Shown: positions 36,232 to 45,754, counted from the first letter of the stretch. The stretch: DNA of 64,000 nucleotides from Tsukamurella paurometabola (GCF_900631615.1 NZ_LR131273.1:1054001-1118000); one strand, 5' to 3'. Notes: generated from the letters alone by a model not told the origin. Translations and numbers: made by a program.

Positions 36232-37500
36232 ATGAGTGAGACGAGCACGGACCGACAGCCCGGCGGCCTCACCGGGTTCACCGACAACCCCGTCAACGCG
36301 GCGATGGCCCGGGTCCTCGACGACGTGCGGCGCGAGGATCATCCGGGCGCCGTCGCCGACTACATCCCCCAGCTGGCGACGGCCGATCCGGAGGCCTTCG
36401 GCGTGGCCTCGGTGTCGGTGCACGGGCACAGCTACGGCGCCGGCGACTACCGCGTACCGTTCACCATCCAGTCGATGAGCAAGCCCTTCGTGTATGCGCT
36501 GGCGCTGGAGGCGTTGGGAACCGAGGCGGTGCTGGAACGGATCGGCGTCGAGCCCAGCGGCGAGGCCTTCAACGGCATCAGCTTCGACCCGTCGGGCCGG
36601 CCGGAGAACCCGCTCATCAACGCGGGGGCGATCGTCTCGACCTCCCTGATCCCGGGGGCCGACGGTGCGGAACGGTTCGCCGCGATCCGGGAGGGGTTGT
36701 CGCGCTTCGCGGGTCGCGACCTGGAGCTGGACGAGGCGGTCTACCGGTCGGAGTCGGAGACCGGCTTCCGCAATCTCGCCCTCGCCGCGCTCGCCCGCTC
36801 GACCGACGCGCTGCGCGTCCCCATCGAGGACGCGCTCGACCCGTACTTCCGGCAGTGCTCCCTGCTGGTGGACGCGCACGACGTGGCGGTGATGGGCGGC
36901 ACCCTCGCCAACGGCGGCGTCAATCCCGTCACCGGCGAGCGGGTGGTGAGCGCGGCGGTCGCCCAGCACACGCTCTCGGTGATGACGGGGTGCGGCATGT
37001 ACGACCGGTCCGGCGCGTGGATGGTCTCGGTGGGGATCCCCGCCAAGTCGGGCGTGGGCGGTGGCATCGTGGCGGCGACGCCGGGCGAGTACGGCATCTG
37101 CGTGTTCAGCCCACCGCTCGACGAGGCCGGCAACTCCAGTCGCGGCGTGGCCGTGTTGCAGCGGATGAGCAGCGAGTTCGGCCTGCATCTGCTGAACCGG
37201 TCCATCACCCCGGTCAGCGCCGTCGCCTCCGTGACCACGGACCCGTCGACCGGCCGGACGGTGCTGCGGCTGCGCGGCGAGGTGGACTTCGTGGCGGTGG
37301 AGGAGGTCGTGCACGAGGCGCTGAGCCTGGGCCGCGCGCAGTCCGGCAGCACCATCGTCCTCGATCTCACCGACGTCACCCGCATTTCGACGGTGGCGGC
37401 CTACCTGCTGACCCAGCTCGCCTCGGACGTGGGCTACGGGGTGCGCGTGGTGATGGAGGACCCGTCCAGCCTGTGCGCGGTGAACCCCCTGCGGGACTGA
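36232..37500 (+). CDS. glsA: Glutaminase fused to a C-terminal STAS domain
   Basis: 422 residues. Residues 1 to about 310 are a serine-dependent glutaminase with the nucleophile in QSMSKPF (near 80), the NPLINAGAI block, RNLALA and GGTLANGGVNP. It turns glutamine into glutamate and ammonia. Residues about 320-420 form a STAS-type domain (VLRLRGEVDFVAVEEVV, then IVLDLTDVTRISTVAAYLL) like anti-sigma-factor antagonists, probably a regulatory module. The DVTRIS site has Ser where such proteins can be phosphorylated. The fusion is known in actinobacteria. Confidence 0.92.
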   Translation: MSETSTDRQPGGLTGFTDNPVNAAMARVLDDVRREDHPGAVADYIPQLATADPEAFGVASVSVHGHSYGAGDYRVPFTIQSMSKPFVYALALEALGTEAVLERIGVEPSGEAFNGISFDPSGRPENPLINAGAIVSTSLIPGADGAERFAAIREGLSRFAGRDLELDEAVYRSESETGFRNLALAALARSTDALRVPIEDALDPYFRQCSLLVDAHDVAVMGGTLANGGVNPVTGERVVSAAVAQHTLSVMTGCGMYDRSGAWMVSVGIPAKSGVGGGIVAATPGEYGICVFSPPLDEAGNSSRGVAVLQRMSSEFGLHLLNRSITPVSAVASVTTDPSTGRTVLRLRGEVDFVAVEEVVHEALSLGRAQSGSTIVLDLTDVTRISTVAAYLLTQLASDVGYGVRVVMEDPSSLCAVNPLRD

Positions 37501-37513
37501 GAATTCCGCACCA

Positions 37514-39061
37514 TCAGCGAACCGTGACGACGACGCGATGCCACCCGGTGGCACCGTCGGGGGCGGGTGGCGCCTGCGCATCCGTCTGGACCGTCTCGCT
37601 CGCGTCGGTGGCGCGCACTTCGAGGGTGTGCTCGCCGCGGTCGAGCGGAAGGGAGACGCTCCACTGCCGCCAGGTGTCGGGGCCGACGGTCTCGGCGAGC
37701 CGGGCGGGCACCCAGTCGCCGGAGTCAGCCCGGACCTCGACGCCGCCGATGCCGGTGTGCTGCGCCCAGGCGACGCCCGCGACCGTCACCGCCCCGGCGG
37801 GCACGGATCCTCGCGGCACGTCGATGCGCGACTGCACCTTGACCGGTCCAAGTGCCGACCATCCGCGCGGGGTCCAGTAGCCCTGGTCCGCGGCGAAGGT
37901 GGTGACCTTGAGCGAGGTGACCCACTTGGTCGCCGAGACGTAGCCGTACAGGCCCGGCACCACGAGCCGGGCGGGGAAGCCGTGGATCACGGGCAGCGGC
38001 TCGCCGTTCATGCCGATCGCGAGCAGCGACGCGCGGGCGGGATCCCGCAGGACGTCCAGGGGCGTGCCCGCGGTGAAGCCGTCACTGCTGCGCGAGAGCA
38101 CCATGTCGGCACCGGCGCGCGGTCGCGCCCGCTCCAGGAGCGCCCGGATCGGATAACCGAGCCAGCGGGCGTTGCCGATCAGATCGCCGCCCACCTCGTT
38201 GCTGACGCAGGCCAGCGTCGCGTAGTGCTCCTCCAGCGGCAGCGCGAGCAGTTCATCCCAGGTGATGGTGAACGGCGCCTCGACCATGCCGTGCACCTGC
38301 AGGGACCAGTCGGCCGGGTCGAGCTGCGGCACGCGCAGGGCGGTGTCGATGCGGTAGAAGTCCGCCGTCGGCGTGACGTAGGGGGTGAGCCCGGCGATGG
38401 GCGGGTCCGCCGGGGCCGGTGGCGCGACGGTGCGCGGTACGGGCAGGCGGAGCGTCTCCCGCGCCGCCTTCACCGCCGTCGCGCCCGCCGAGAGCAGGCG
38501 GGCGCCGGCGAGGGCGAGCACCGTCGTGCCCGCAGCCGCACCGGCGACGAGAAGGAAGCCGCGCCGGTCCATCCCTGCGTCCTCCTCCCGGACCCCGGGA
38601 GCGGGACGGAGGCGGCGGATCGCCAGGCGCAGGACGAGGATCGCCGCGGCGACGCCGACGACGCTCGGGACCGCCCACAGCGGCGTCGCGTCCGGTCGCA
38701 GGGCCGCCGTCACGGCGCCGACGATCCCGACGACGCCGAACAGCACCGCGCCCCAGGGCGGCCGGCGGAGTTCGAGCAGGCCCGCCGCTGCGGCACCCAG
38801 GGCGAGGACGGCGCCCATCGAGCCGAGGAGGACCGCCTTGTCCGCGGTGCCGAAGGACTCGACGGCGAAGTCCTTGAGCCACGGCGGCGCCGCGTCGATG
38901 ACCGCCGCCCCGCCCGCGAACAGCGTGCTGGCGTCGGGCGCGACGACGGCCGCGACGAGCTCCGCCACCGCGAGCCCCGTTGCGCCGGCGAGCACACCGG
39001 CCAGCGCGGCGGCCCACGCCGGACTGCGCCGCCCCGCCGGTGATGTGGTCTCCTCGGTCAT
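37514..39061 (-). CDS. Membrane-anchored molybdopterin oxidoreductase, sulfite-oxidase type
   Basis: 515 residues. Four or so N-terminal helices (about 12-150) precede a Tat-like second anchor (DRRGFLLVAGAAAGTTVLALAGA). The sulfite-oxidase-fold Moco domain follows, with the molybdenum Cys in ATLACVSNEVGG and the HGFPARLVVPGLYGYVSATKWV block. The C-terminal Mo-co dimerisation domain ends in ATGWHRVVV. It should act outside the membrane on an oxyanion or sulfoxide; the substrate is unknown. It lies tail to tail with glsA. Confidence 0.9.
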   Translation of the reverse strand: MTEETTSPAGRRSPAWAAALAGVLAGATGLAVAELVAAVVAPDASTLFAGGAAVIDAAPPWLKDFAVESFGTADKAVLLGSMGAVLALGAAAAGLLELRRPPWGAVLFGVVGIVGAVTAALRPDATPLWAVPSVVGVAAAILVLRLAIRRLRPAPGVREEDAGMDRRGFLLVAGAAAGTTVLALAGARLLSAGATAVKAARETLRLPVPRTVAPPAPADPPIAGLTPYVTPTADFYRIDTALRVPQLDPADWSLQVHGMVEAPFTITWDELLALPLEEHYATLACVSNEVGGDLIGNARWLGYPIRALLERARPRAGADMVLSRSSDGFTAGTPLDVLRDPARASLLAIGMNGEPLPVIHGFPARLVVPGLYGYVSATKWVTSLKVTTFAADQGYWTPRGWSALGPVKVQSRIDVPRGSVPAGAVTVAGVAWAQHTGIGGVEVRADSGDWVPARLAETVGPDTWRQWSVSLPLDRGEHTLEVRATDASETVQTDAQAPPAPDGATGWHRVVVTVR

Positions 39062-39141
39062 GGGTCCAGCGTGGCACGCGCGACCGCCGATCCGGATCGC
39101 TCACCGGGACAGCTCATCGTTTCGTAAGAACTCCCAAAAGA

Positions 39142-39181
39142 CGACGGGCCGCCGCAGCCTTCCGGCTACGACGGCCCGTCG
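39142..39181 (-). terminator. Terminator after the fadD-like gene
   Basis: CGACGGGCCG pairs with CGGCCCGTCG around a GC-rich loop, 17 bp after the stop at 39198 on the minus strand. It is followed on that strand by CTTTTGGGAG. Confidence 0.7.
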
Positions 39182-39197
39182 AACACATGGGTCCGCG

Positions 39198-40841
39198 TCA
39201 GGCGCGCGAGTCCACCACGGTGTAGGTGCCGTCGGCGTACTCGGCGCGGATGAGCTTCTTATCGAACTTGCCGACCGAGGTCTTGGGCACCTCGGAGACG
39301 AAGGCCCAGCGCTCGGGGATCTGCCACTTGGGCAGCAGGTCGGCGAGGAAGGCGCGCTGCTTCTCGACATCGGCGTCGGCGTCGTCCTTGACCACGGCGA
39401 GCACGAAGGGACGCTCGTCCCACTTCTCGTCGGGCACGCCGACGACGGCGGCCTCCGCGATGGTGGGATTGCTCATGACCGTGTTCTCCAGCTCGACGGA
39501 GCTGATCCACTCGCCGCCGGTCTTGATCATGTCCTTGGTACGGTCGCGGATCGTCATGAAGCCGTCCGGGCTGATCGACGCGACGTCACCCGTGCGGAGC
39601 CAGCCGTCGTGGAACTTCGACTCGTCGGAGACGTTGCCCTCGGGCGAGTAGTACGCGCCGGTGATCCAGGGGCCGCGGACCTCGAGCTCGCCGGAAGCCT
39701 CACCGTCCCAGGGCTGCTCGTTACCCTCGTCGTCGATGAGACGGGCCTGCACCGACGCGGGGAAGCGGCCCTGCGTGACGCGGTAGGCGAACTCCTCGGT
39801 CTCGTCCTCGATGCCGAACGGCGGGCGGGAGACGGAGCCGAGCGGCGAGGTCTCGGTCATGCCCCAGGCGTGCACGATACGGGTGCCGAGCTTGTCGAAC
39901 GTGCGGATCATCGACGGGGGCACCGCGGCGCCGCCGACGACGACCTCGCGCAGGTGGGAGATGTCCTGCGGCTTCGCGGCGAGCTGCGCGGCGACACCGG
40001 CCCAGATGGTGGGCACGGCGGCGGCGAAGGTGGCCTTCGTGGCGTCCAGGATCTGCAGCAGGGGCTCGGGCTGCAGGAAGCGATCGGGCATGATGAGCGT
40101 GATGCCGCCCATCATCGCGGCGTAGGGCAGGCCCCACGACATGACGTGGAACATCGGCACGATCGCCAGCACGGAATCGGCGTTACCGAGCGCCATGCCC
40201 GACGACGAGTTCACCTGCATCGAGTGCAGCCAGATGCTGCGGTGGCTGTAGACGACGCCCTTGGGGTCGCCGGTGGTGCCGGAGGTGTAGCACATGACGG
40301 CGGGGTCGCGCTCCGCGATCTCCGGCCATGCGAACGTGGTGGGCTCGCCCGCGATCAGCTCGTCGAAGGAGTGCACCGTGATGCCCTCGGGCGCCTCAAG
40401 CGCCTCCTTCGGCCCGTTCGCGACGATGACGTGCTGCACGTTCGGCGTCGCGGCCAGGTACTTGCCGAGCAGCGGCGCGACGGAGGCGTCGACGAGGATC
40501 ACCTTGTCGTCGGCCTGGTTGATGATGAACACGGCCTGCTCGGGCGAGAGGCGCAGGTTCAGGGTGTGGAGCACGGCCCCCATCGCGGGAACGCCGGCGT
40601 AGGCCACCTGGTGCTCGTTGTTGTTCCACATGAACGTCGCCACGCGGTCGCCGCGCTGGACGCCCAGCTTGGTGAGGGCGTGGGCCAGCTGCGCGGCCTT
40701 GTCGCCGACCTCGGCGAAGGAGAGGTCACGCAGGCCCTCACCGGTCCACGTGGTGATCTTCGCCTCGGGGAAGACGCGGCGGCTGTACTCGACGAGACGG
40801 GCGATCGTCAGCTCGCCGTCCTGCATCGTGGTCTGAATCAC
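39198..40841 (-). CDS. fadD: Long-chain fatty acyl-CoA ligase (FadD type)
   Basis: 547 residues of the ANL adenylating superfamily. The phosphate loop is CYTSGTTGDPKGV, the A5 motif is AWGMTETSPLG, A7 is GWLRTGDVASI, and the C-terminal catalytic Lys is in TSVGKFDKK. It activates fatty acids to acyl-CoA by way of acyl-AMP. It lies downstream of the SDR gene (stop 40885, start 40841) in the same direction, suggesting an operon. No TTACY-N4-RGTAA site is seen here. Confidence 0.9.
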   Translation of the reverse strand: MIQTTMQDGELTIARLVEYSRRVFPEAKITTWTGEGLRDLSFAEVGDKAAQLAHALTKLGVQRGDRVATFMWNNNEHQVAYAGVPAMGAVLHTLNLRLSPEQAVFIINQADDKVILVDASVAPLLGKYLAATPNVQHVIVANGPKEALEAPEGITVHSFDELIAGEPTTFAWPEIAERDPAVMCYTSGTTGDPKGVVYSHRSIWLHSMQVNSSSGMALGNADSVLAIVPMFHVMSWGLPYAAMMGGITLIMPDRFLQPEPLLQILDATKATFAAAVPTIWAGVAAQLAAKPQDISHLREVVVGGAAVPPSMIRTFDKLGTRIVHAWGMTETSPLGSVSRPPFGIEDETEEFAYRVTQGRFPASVQARLIDDEGNEQPWDGEASGELEVRGPWITGAYYSPEGNVSDESKFHDGWLRTGDVASISPDGFMTIRDRTKDMIKTGGEWISSVELENTVMSNPTIAEAAVVGVPDEKWDERPFVLAVVKDDADADVEKQRAFLADLLPKWQIPERWAFVSEVPKTSVGKFDKKLIRAEYADGTYTVVDSRA

Positions 40842-40884
40842 GGTGGTGGAGACTCCTTCTCGGATGGGGACTGCAGCCGGCGGA

Positions 40885-41655
40885 CTACTGGCTGGTGATC
40901 TGGTTGACCAGGCGCACGACCGACCTCGGAGCGAACTTACTCGAATTGGACAGCAGCGTGGTCAGGGTTCCGACGGAATAGTGGATCCGCGGCAGGAAGG
41001 GCAGCTGGATCCCCGGGTGCACGGAGTTCCACACCTGCTCGGCGACCTCCTCCGGGGTGATGTTCACGCCGAGGGTGCGCGTGCTCTTGGCGTCGGTCTC
41101 GGCGAGCGCCGTCTTGGCCCACAGCGGCCAGATCGCGACGACGCGGACGCCGTGCTTCTCCCACTCCAACTCCAGCGCCTCGGTGAAGCCGGAGACGTAG
41201 AACTTGGCGGCGCTGTACGTGGCGATGCCGGGCTGACCGTAGATCGCCGACGCCGAGCTGATGTTCACCAGGTGCGCGCCCGGCTGCCCCTTGAGGTACG
41301 GCAGGGCGGCCTTGGCACCGTACGTGACGCCGAGGGCGTCGATGTCGATCTGCAGCTTGATCTGCTGCGGCGTGATCTCCTCGAGGTCGCCGCCGAACAG
41401 CACGCCCGCGTTGTTGTCGAGCACCGTCAGGCCCCCGCCGGTGTGCTGCGTGAAGTCGGCGAGCGCGGCCTCCCACTGGTCGTAGTCGGTCACGTCGAGC
41501 GTGCCCGTCACGATCGCGGGATGCTCGGCCTTCAGCTCCTCGAGCGCGGCGGCGTTGACGTCGTAGACGCCCACCGTCCACCCCTCGGACAGAAAACGCA
41601 GGGCGGTGGCCCGGCCGATGCCGGAGGCACCGCCGGAGATGAAGATCGATGGCAT
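40885..41655 (-). CDS. Short-chain dehydrogenase/reductase (classical SDR)
   Basis: 256 residues from the ATG at 41655; a TTG at 41664 would add three. The cofactor loop is SGGASGIGRA, NNAG is present, the catalytic Ser is in NISSASAIYG and YSAAK holds the Tyr-Lys pair. An Asp after the second strand (VYDVN) suggests NAD rather than NADP. The C-terminus has a hydrophobic, basic end (SVVRLVNQITSQ) that may sit on membranes, as in lipid-acting SDRs. It is the first gene of a likely operon with fadD. Confidence 0.88.
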   Translation of the reverse strand: MPSIFISGGASGIGRATALRFLSEGWTVGVYDVNAAALEELKAEHPAIVTGTLDVTDYDQWEAALADFTQHTGGGLTVLDNNAGVLFGGDLEEITPQQIKLQIDIDALGVTYGAKAALPYLKGQPGAHLVNISSASAIYGQPGIATYSAAKFYVSGFTEALELEWEKHGVRVVAIWPLWAKTALAETDAKSTRTLGVNITPEEVAEQVWNSVHPGIQLPFLPRIHYSVGTLTTLLSNSSKFAPRSVVRLVNQITSQ

Positions 41656-41698
41656 GGCGTCCAACCTACCCGCTGGTCAGGCCGGGGTAAAGCCCTAC

Positions 41699-41711
41699 TG
41701 AGCATCACTCA
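41699..41711. promoter_or_regulatory. Candidate operator upstream of the SDR-fadD operon
   Basis: TGAGCATCACTCA, half-site TGAG with five bases between, extends outward to CCTA and TAGG as an imperfect 24-bp repeat. It lies 44 bp upstream of the SDR start. The binding protein is unknown. Confidence 0.35.
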
Positions 41712-41828
41712 ATTAGGGCGTGGCGGCGGCGCCCGGCCCGCGTTCCGGAGGCCCGACGGGGCTGTCGTCGCGCGCGTGAAACCATCGTGGCACCGCAACA
41801 ATCGCCCCGAGGATCGGAGACCCCGCTC

Positions 41829-43277
41829 GTGGACCACGTGAACACCGTCATCGACTGGCTCAGTACGAACCTGTACAACTGGGTGCTGATCTACCTCCTG
41901 CTGGGCGTCGGGGCCTACATGACGATCCGCACCCGGTTCGTCCAGGTCCGCCTGCTCCCCAGCATGATCCGCGCGATCGGCTCCTCCCGCTCCGATGCCG
42001 ACGGCGGCATCTCGTCGTTCCAGGCCTTCTGCGTGGGCCTCGCGTCGCGGGTCGGCACGGGCAACATCGCCGGCGTGAGCGTGGCCCTGGTGCTCGGTGG
42101 TCCCGGCGCGGTGTTCTGGATGTGGGTCGTCGCGCTCGTCGGCATGGCGACGGCCTTCGTCGAGGCGACGCTGGCGCAGATGTTCAAGGTGCGGGGCGCC
42201 GACGGCAGCTTCCGCGGCGGCCCCGCGTACTACATTCAGCGCGGCCTCGGCTCGCGCCGCTGGGGCATGGTCTTCGCCGTGCTGCTGATCTTCGCGTTCG
42301 GCTTCGCCTTCAACATGGTGCAGGCCAACACGATCGGCGGCTCCCTCGCCGCCACCTTCCACATGGACACCGCGTGGATCGCGGTCGGCCTCATGGTGAT
42401 CACCGCCCCGATCCTCTACGGCGGCGTCCGCCGCATCGCGAAGGTGGCCGAGGTGATGTTGCCGGTGATGGCGCTGATCTACGTCGGTGTCGCGCTGATC
42501 ATCATCGCCCTCAACATCACCGCTTTCCCCGAGGTGATCCGGCAGATCGTCGCCGGGGCGTTCGGGCTCGACGAGGCCCTGGCCGGCACCGCGGGCGGCA
42601 TCCTCGCGGCCCTGCTCAACGGCGTGAAGCGCGGCCTGTTCTCCAACGAGGCCGGTATGGGCAGCGCGCCCAACACCGCGGCAACGGCCACCGTCTCCCA
42701 TCCGGTGAAGCAGGGCCTGATCCAGTCGTTCGGCGTCTTCGTCGACACCATCGTCGTGTGCACCGCGACCGCCTTCATCGTGCTGGTCTCCGGCGTCTAC
42801 ACGCCGGGCAGCGAGCCCGCGTCCGGCGGGGCCGTGCTCACGCAGGACTCGATCTCGGCCGTCCTCGGTACGTGGACGACGGTGCCCATGGCCCTGTTGG
42901 TATTCGTCTTCGCGTTCTCGTCGATCATCGGCAACTACTCCTACGCCGAGATCAACCTCAACTTCCTCGGCCTCGAGGGGCAGCGCCTGCGGATCCTGCA
43001 GACCCTCGTGCTCGCCGCGGTCGGCGTCGGCACCCTCGCCGAGCTCGACACCGTCTGGATGCTCGCAGACGTCGCGATGGCGCTCATGGCGACGGTGAAC
43101 CTGGTCGCGGTCGCGCTGCTCGGCACGTGGGCCTTCGGGGCGCTGCGTGATTACGACGCGATGACCAGGCGCGGCGTGGACGAGCGGTTCGTCGGGCGCG
43201 GCAATCCGAACCTCCCCGGCGACCTGCCGGGTGATGTGTGGGACCCCGTCGATGACGGGGCGGTCCGCGCGCGCTGA
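41829..43277 (+). CDS. Alanine/glycine:cation symporter (AGCS family)
   Basis: 482 residues from GTG 41829; an in-frame GTG at 41787 is possible but the Shine-Dalgarno (GGAG, 41814 region) favours the later one. About eleven helices carry the AGCS signatures GVGAYMTIRTRFVQ, GTGNIAGVSVAL and NEAGMGSAPNTAA. It imports alanine or glycine with sodium or protons. The C-terminal tail is short and acidic. Orientation is away from the SDR operon; its 3' neighbour is a convergent TetR gene. Confidence 0.92.
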   Translation: MDHVNTVIDWLSTNLYNWVLIYLLLGVGAYMTIRTRFVQVRLLPSMIRAIGSSRSDADGGISSFQAFCVGLASRVGTGNIAGVSVALVLGGPGAVFWMWVVALVGMATAFVEATLAQMFKVRGADGSFRGGPAYYIQRGLGSRRWGMVFAVLLIFAFGFAFNMVQANTIGGSLAATFHMDTAWIAVGLMVITAPILYGGVRRIAKVAEVMLPVMALIYVGVALIIIALNITAFPEVIRQIVAGAFGLDEALAGTAGGILAALLNGVKRGLFSNEAGMGSAPNTAATATVSHPVKQGLIQSFGVFVDTIVVCTATAFIVLVSGVYTPGSEPASGGAVLTQDSISAVLGTWTTVPMALLVFVFAFSSIIGNYSYAEINLNFLGLEGQRLRILQTLVLAAVGVGTLAELDTVWMLADVAMALMATVNLVAVALLGTWAFGALRDYDAMTRRGVDERFVGRGNPNLPGDLPGDVWDPVDDGAVRAR

Positions 43278-43357
43278 CGTCGACGCGCCATCCATAGGTC
43301 GCCGGCAGCGACCTCCCGTCCGTCGCGGGAAACGAACAGGACGAGGCCGCCGGAGGG

Positions 43358-43909
43358 TCAGGGCGCCCCGTCGACCATGCGGGCGACGACGGAGAGCAGG
43401 CCGGCCATCTGCGCGTCCGTGGCGCGGCGGCGGCCGCCGCTGAGGGCGGCGTCGTAGTAGAGGCCGTCGCCGACGAGGAGGACCGCACGGGCGGTGGCCT
43501 CGTCGGGTACCTGCTCCTGCACCGTCGCGAGGAAGCGGTCCTGCATCGACCGGATCGCACGCTCGGCGCGATCGTCGGCCCCCTGACTCAGCCGCAGCAC
43601 CGCGACGATCGCGCGGTCGAGCGCGGAATCGTCGTAGTTCGACGTGCGCACGTAGTACTCCACCGCCCCCTCGGGCGCGGCGGCCATCAGCTCCACGTCG
43701 GCGGCGACGAGCTCGTCGAGCCAGTCACACAACCCGTCGACCAGGGCCTTCTTCGAGCCGAAGTGGTAGAGCAGGCCGCCCTTGCTGACGCCGGCCTCCG
43801 CGGCGACGGCCTCGAGCGTCGCGGCGCGTTCGCCGTGCTCGATGAGGATCTTCACGAAGGCGTCGAGCAGCTTGGCGCGGGCGGCGGGAGGGGGTGGCAC
43901 ACCTCGCAT
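43358..43909 (-). CDS. TetR-family regulator of the adjacent MFS pump
   Basis: 183 residues. The helix-turn-helix is TLEAVAAEAGVSKGGLLYHFGSKKALV at about 31-57, a form common in regulators of multidrug pumps. The C-terminal domain is typical of the TetR_C group with ALLVGDG-like helices. It is divergent from the MFS gene, with a 22-bp inverted repeat in the 91-bp gap, and so probably represses the pump until a ligand binds. Confidence 0.9.
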   Translation of the reverse strand: MRGVPPPPAARAKLLDAFVKILIEHGERAATLEAVAAEAGVSKGGLLYHFGSKKALVDGLCDWLDELVAADVELMAAAPEGAVEYYVRTSNYDDSALDRAIVAVLRLSQGADDRAERAIRSMQDRFLATVQEQVPDEATARAVLLVGDGLYYDAALSGGRRRATDAQMAGLLSVVARMVDGAP

Positions 43910-43936
43910 CGTAGGGGTGATCGCGGTCTCTCGTTT

Positions 43937-43958
43937 CTATACCGTCCAGCTGGTACAG
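43937..43958. promoter_or_regulatory. Candidate TetR operator in the TetR/MFS gap
   Basis: CTATACC and GGTACAG are inverted half-sites (six of seven positions match) separated by eight bases. The site is 42 bp upstream of the MFS start and 27 bp upstream of the TetR start. Confidence 0.5.
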
Positions 43959-44000
43959 TAACGGAGTCCTCGAATCCACGACTCCTCAGGAAGTGCCGCC

Positions 44001-45551
44001 ATGACCACCACACTCACCACCACGACCGCGTCGTCCGCGCGCGCCACGGTGCGCGACTGGGGTGCGCTCGCGGTCCTGATGCTTCCCGTCCTGCTCGTCT
44101 CGATCGACGGGACCGTGCTCGGCTTCGCGCTGCCCTCCATCGCCGGCACGCTCGGCCCGACGGCGGCGCAGCAGCTGTGGATCATCGACGTCTACCCGCT
44201 GGTGCTGGCCGGCCTGCTCGTCTCCATGGGCAGCCTGGGCGACCGGCTGGGCCGGCGCCGCCTGCTCCTGCTGGGCGCCACCGGCTTCGCGGCGATGTCG
44301 GTCGTCGCGGCGTACGCCCCCACCGCGGGCGCGCTCATCGCGGCCCGCGCGGGCCTCGGATTCTTCGGCGCGATGCTGATGCCGTCCACGCTCTCGTTGC
44401 TGCGCAACATCTTCACCGATCCGCAGCAGCGGCGGCTGGCGATCGCGGTGTGGGCGTCGTGCTTCGCCGCGGGCGCCGCGCTCGGCCCCATCGTGGGCGG
44501 CTTCCTGCTGGAGCACTACTGGTGGGGCTCGGTCTTCCTCATGGCCGTGCCCGTCCTGATCCCGCTCCTCGTGCTGGCGCCGGTCTTCGTGCCCGAGTCG
44601 CGCGACCCGAACCCGGGCCGCATCGACCCGGTGTCGATCGTGCTCTCGCTCCTCGCGCTGACCCCGATCGTCTACGCGGTGAAGACCCTCGCCAAGGGCG
44701 GCGACCTCGTGGTCGTCGCGGCGGCGCTGGCGCTCGGCGTGACGGCGACCGGCCTGTTCCTGCGGCGACAGCTCCGCCGCCCGGACCCGATGCTCGACGT
44801 GCGGCTGTTCACGGATCGCCGGTTCGCCGGCGCCGTCGCGGTGAACCTGCTCAGCGTCTTCTCGCTGGTCGGCTTCATGTTCTTCGTCTCGCAGCACCTC
44901 CAGCTGGTGGTCGGGATGAGCCCGATGGACGCCGGCTGGGCGCTGGTGCCGGGACTGATCACGATGATGGTGGCGGGCCTGTACGTGGTGCGGGTCGTGC
45001 GGTGGATCGCCCCGTCGACCGTGGTGGTGGGCGGCATGCTGGTCTCCGCCGCCGCGTACGGCGTGGTGGCCGCCTTCGCGTCGCCGGACTCGACCCTCGC
45101 CGTGCTCGTCGCCTTCGCGATGCTGGGCGTGGGCATCGGCGCCGCGGAGACGCTGTCGAACGACCTCATCGTCTCGTCGGTACCGGCGGAGAAGGCGGGC
45201 GCGGCCTCGGCGGTCTCGGAGACCGCCTACGAGCTCGGCTCCGTGCTCGGCACCGCCGTCCTCGGCTCGATCCTCGCCGGCGCCTACGCCGCGAAGCTCG
45301 TGCTGCCCGCGGGCCTCACGGGCGAGCAGGCCGCCGACGCCGGCGAGACGCTCGCCGGGGCGCACCACGTCGCGACGCAGCTGCCCGCCGAGGCGGCCGA
45401 CGCCCTGGTCCGGGCCGCTGGTCAGGCGTTCGACGCCGGCGTCTCCGTGACGTCCGCGATCGGCCTGGTGCTCATGCTCGCCGCGGCCTGGATCGCGCAC
45501 CGCACGCTCCGGGCGCCGTCCTCGTCGGACTCCGCGACCGCCGCGCAGTAG
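44001..45551 (+). CDS. MFS drug:H+ antiporter, 14-helix DHA2/QacA-LfrA type
   Basis: 516 residues with about 14 helices. The motifs are GSLGDRLGRRRLLLLG (motif A), LPSIAGTLGPTAAQQLWIIDVYPL at the start and GPIVGGFLLEHYWWGSVF (motif C region, as in QacA, Smr and LfrA). An acidic Asp in the first helix (LVSIDGTVLGFALPS) fits cation export. It probably exports cationic dyes, biocides or fluoroquinolones under the divergent TetR. Its last 130 bp overlap a possible antisense-strand gene. Confidence 0.92.
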   Translation: MTTTLTTTTASSARATVRDWGALAVLMLPVLLVSIDGTVLGFALPSIAGTLGPTAAQQLWIIDVYPLVLAGLLVSMGSLGDRLGRRRLLLLGATGFAAMSVVAAYAPTAGALIAARAGLGFFGAMLMPSTLSLLRNIFTDPQQRRLAIAVWASCFAAGAALGPIVGGFLLEHYWWGSVFLMAVPVLIPLLVLAPVFVPESRDPNPGRIDPVSIVLSLLALTPIVYAVKTLAKGGDLVVVAAALALGVTATGLFLRRQLRRPDPMLDVRLFTDRRFAGAVAVNLLSVFSLVGFMFFVSQHLQLVVGMSPMDAGWALVPGLITMMVAGLYVVRVVRWIAPSTVVVGGMLVSAAAYGVVAAFASPDSTLAVLVAFAMLGVGIGAAETLSNDLIVSSVPAEKAGAASAVSETAYELGSVLGTAVLGSILAGAYAAKLVLPAGLTGEQAADAGETLAGAHHVATQLPAEAADALVRAAGQAFDAGVSVTSAIGLVLMLAAAWIAHRTLRAPSSSDSATAAQ

Positions 45552-45754
45552 TCCCGCAGCCCGCGCGCCGCGGCGCTCGCCGCCTCCGCATGGCCGGTGA
45601 GCGTCGCGGCCGCGCGGGCGGCGAAGGCCAGCACCTCCGGCGGTCCCGTCGCCGCCCGCCACCGCGCGGCCTGCTCGGCGAAGCCCTCGGCCGCGTCCTC
45701 CCAGGTGGCCGCGACGCGCTCCAGTTCCGCGGGATCGACCTCATCGGCGGCCAT
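45422..45754 (-). CDS. Small helical protein, possibly WXG100-like, coupled to the DUF1023 gene
   Basis: 110 residues: ELERVAATWEDAAEGFAEQAARWRAAT and a second helix ending GLRDYCAAVAE, with a Trp-x7-x-Trp pattern. The first 95 residues look like the small helical partners that often sit beside DUF1023 hydrolases. It overlaps the DUF1023 3' end by 14 bp, and its own last 130 bp overlap the MFS gene on the other strand, which is large for this window. Either the frame is real with a long tail, or it is partly a shadow. Confidence 0.5.
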   Translation of the reverse strand: MAADEVDPAELERVAATWEDAAEGFAEQAARWRAATGPPEVLAFAARAAATLTGHAEAASAAARGLRDYCAAVAESDEDGARSVRCAIQAAASMSTRPIADVTETPASNA

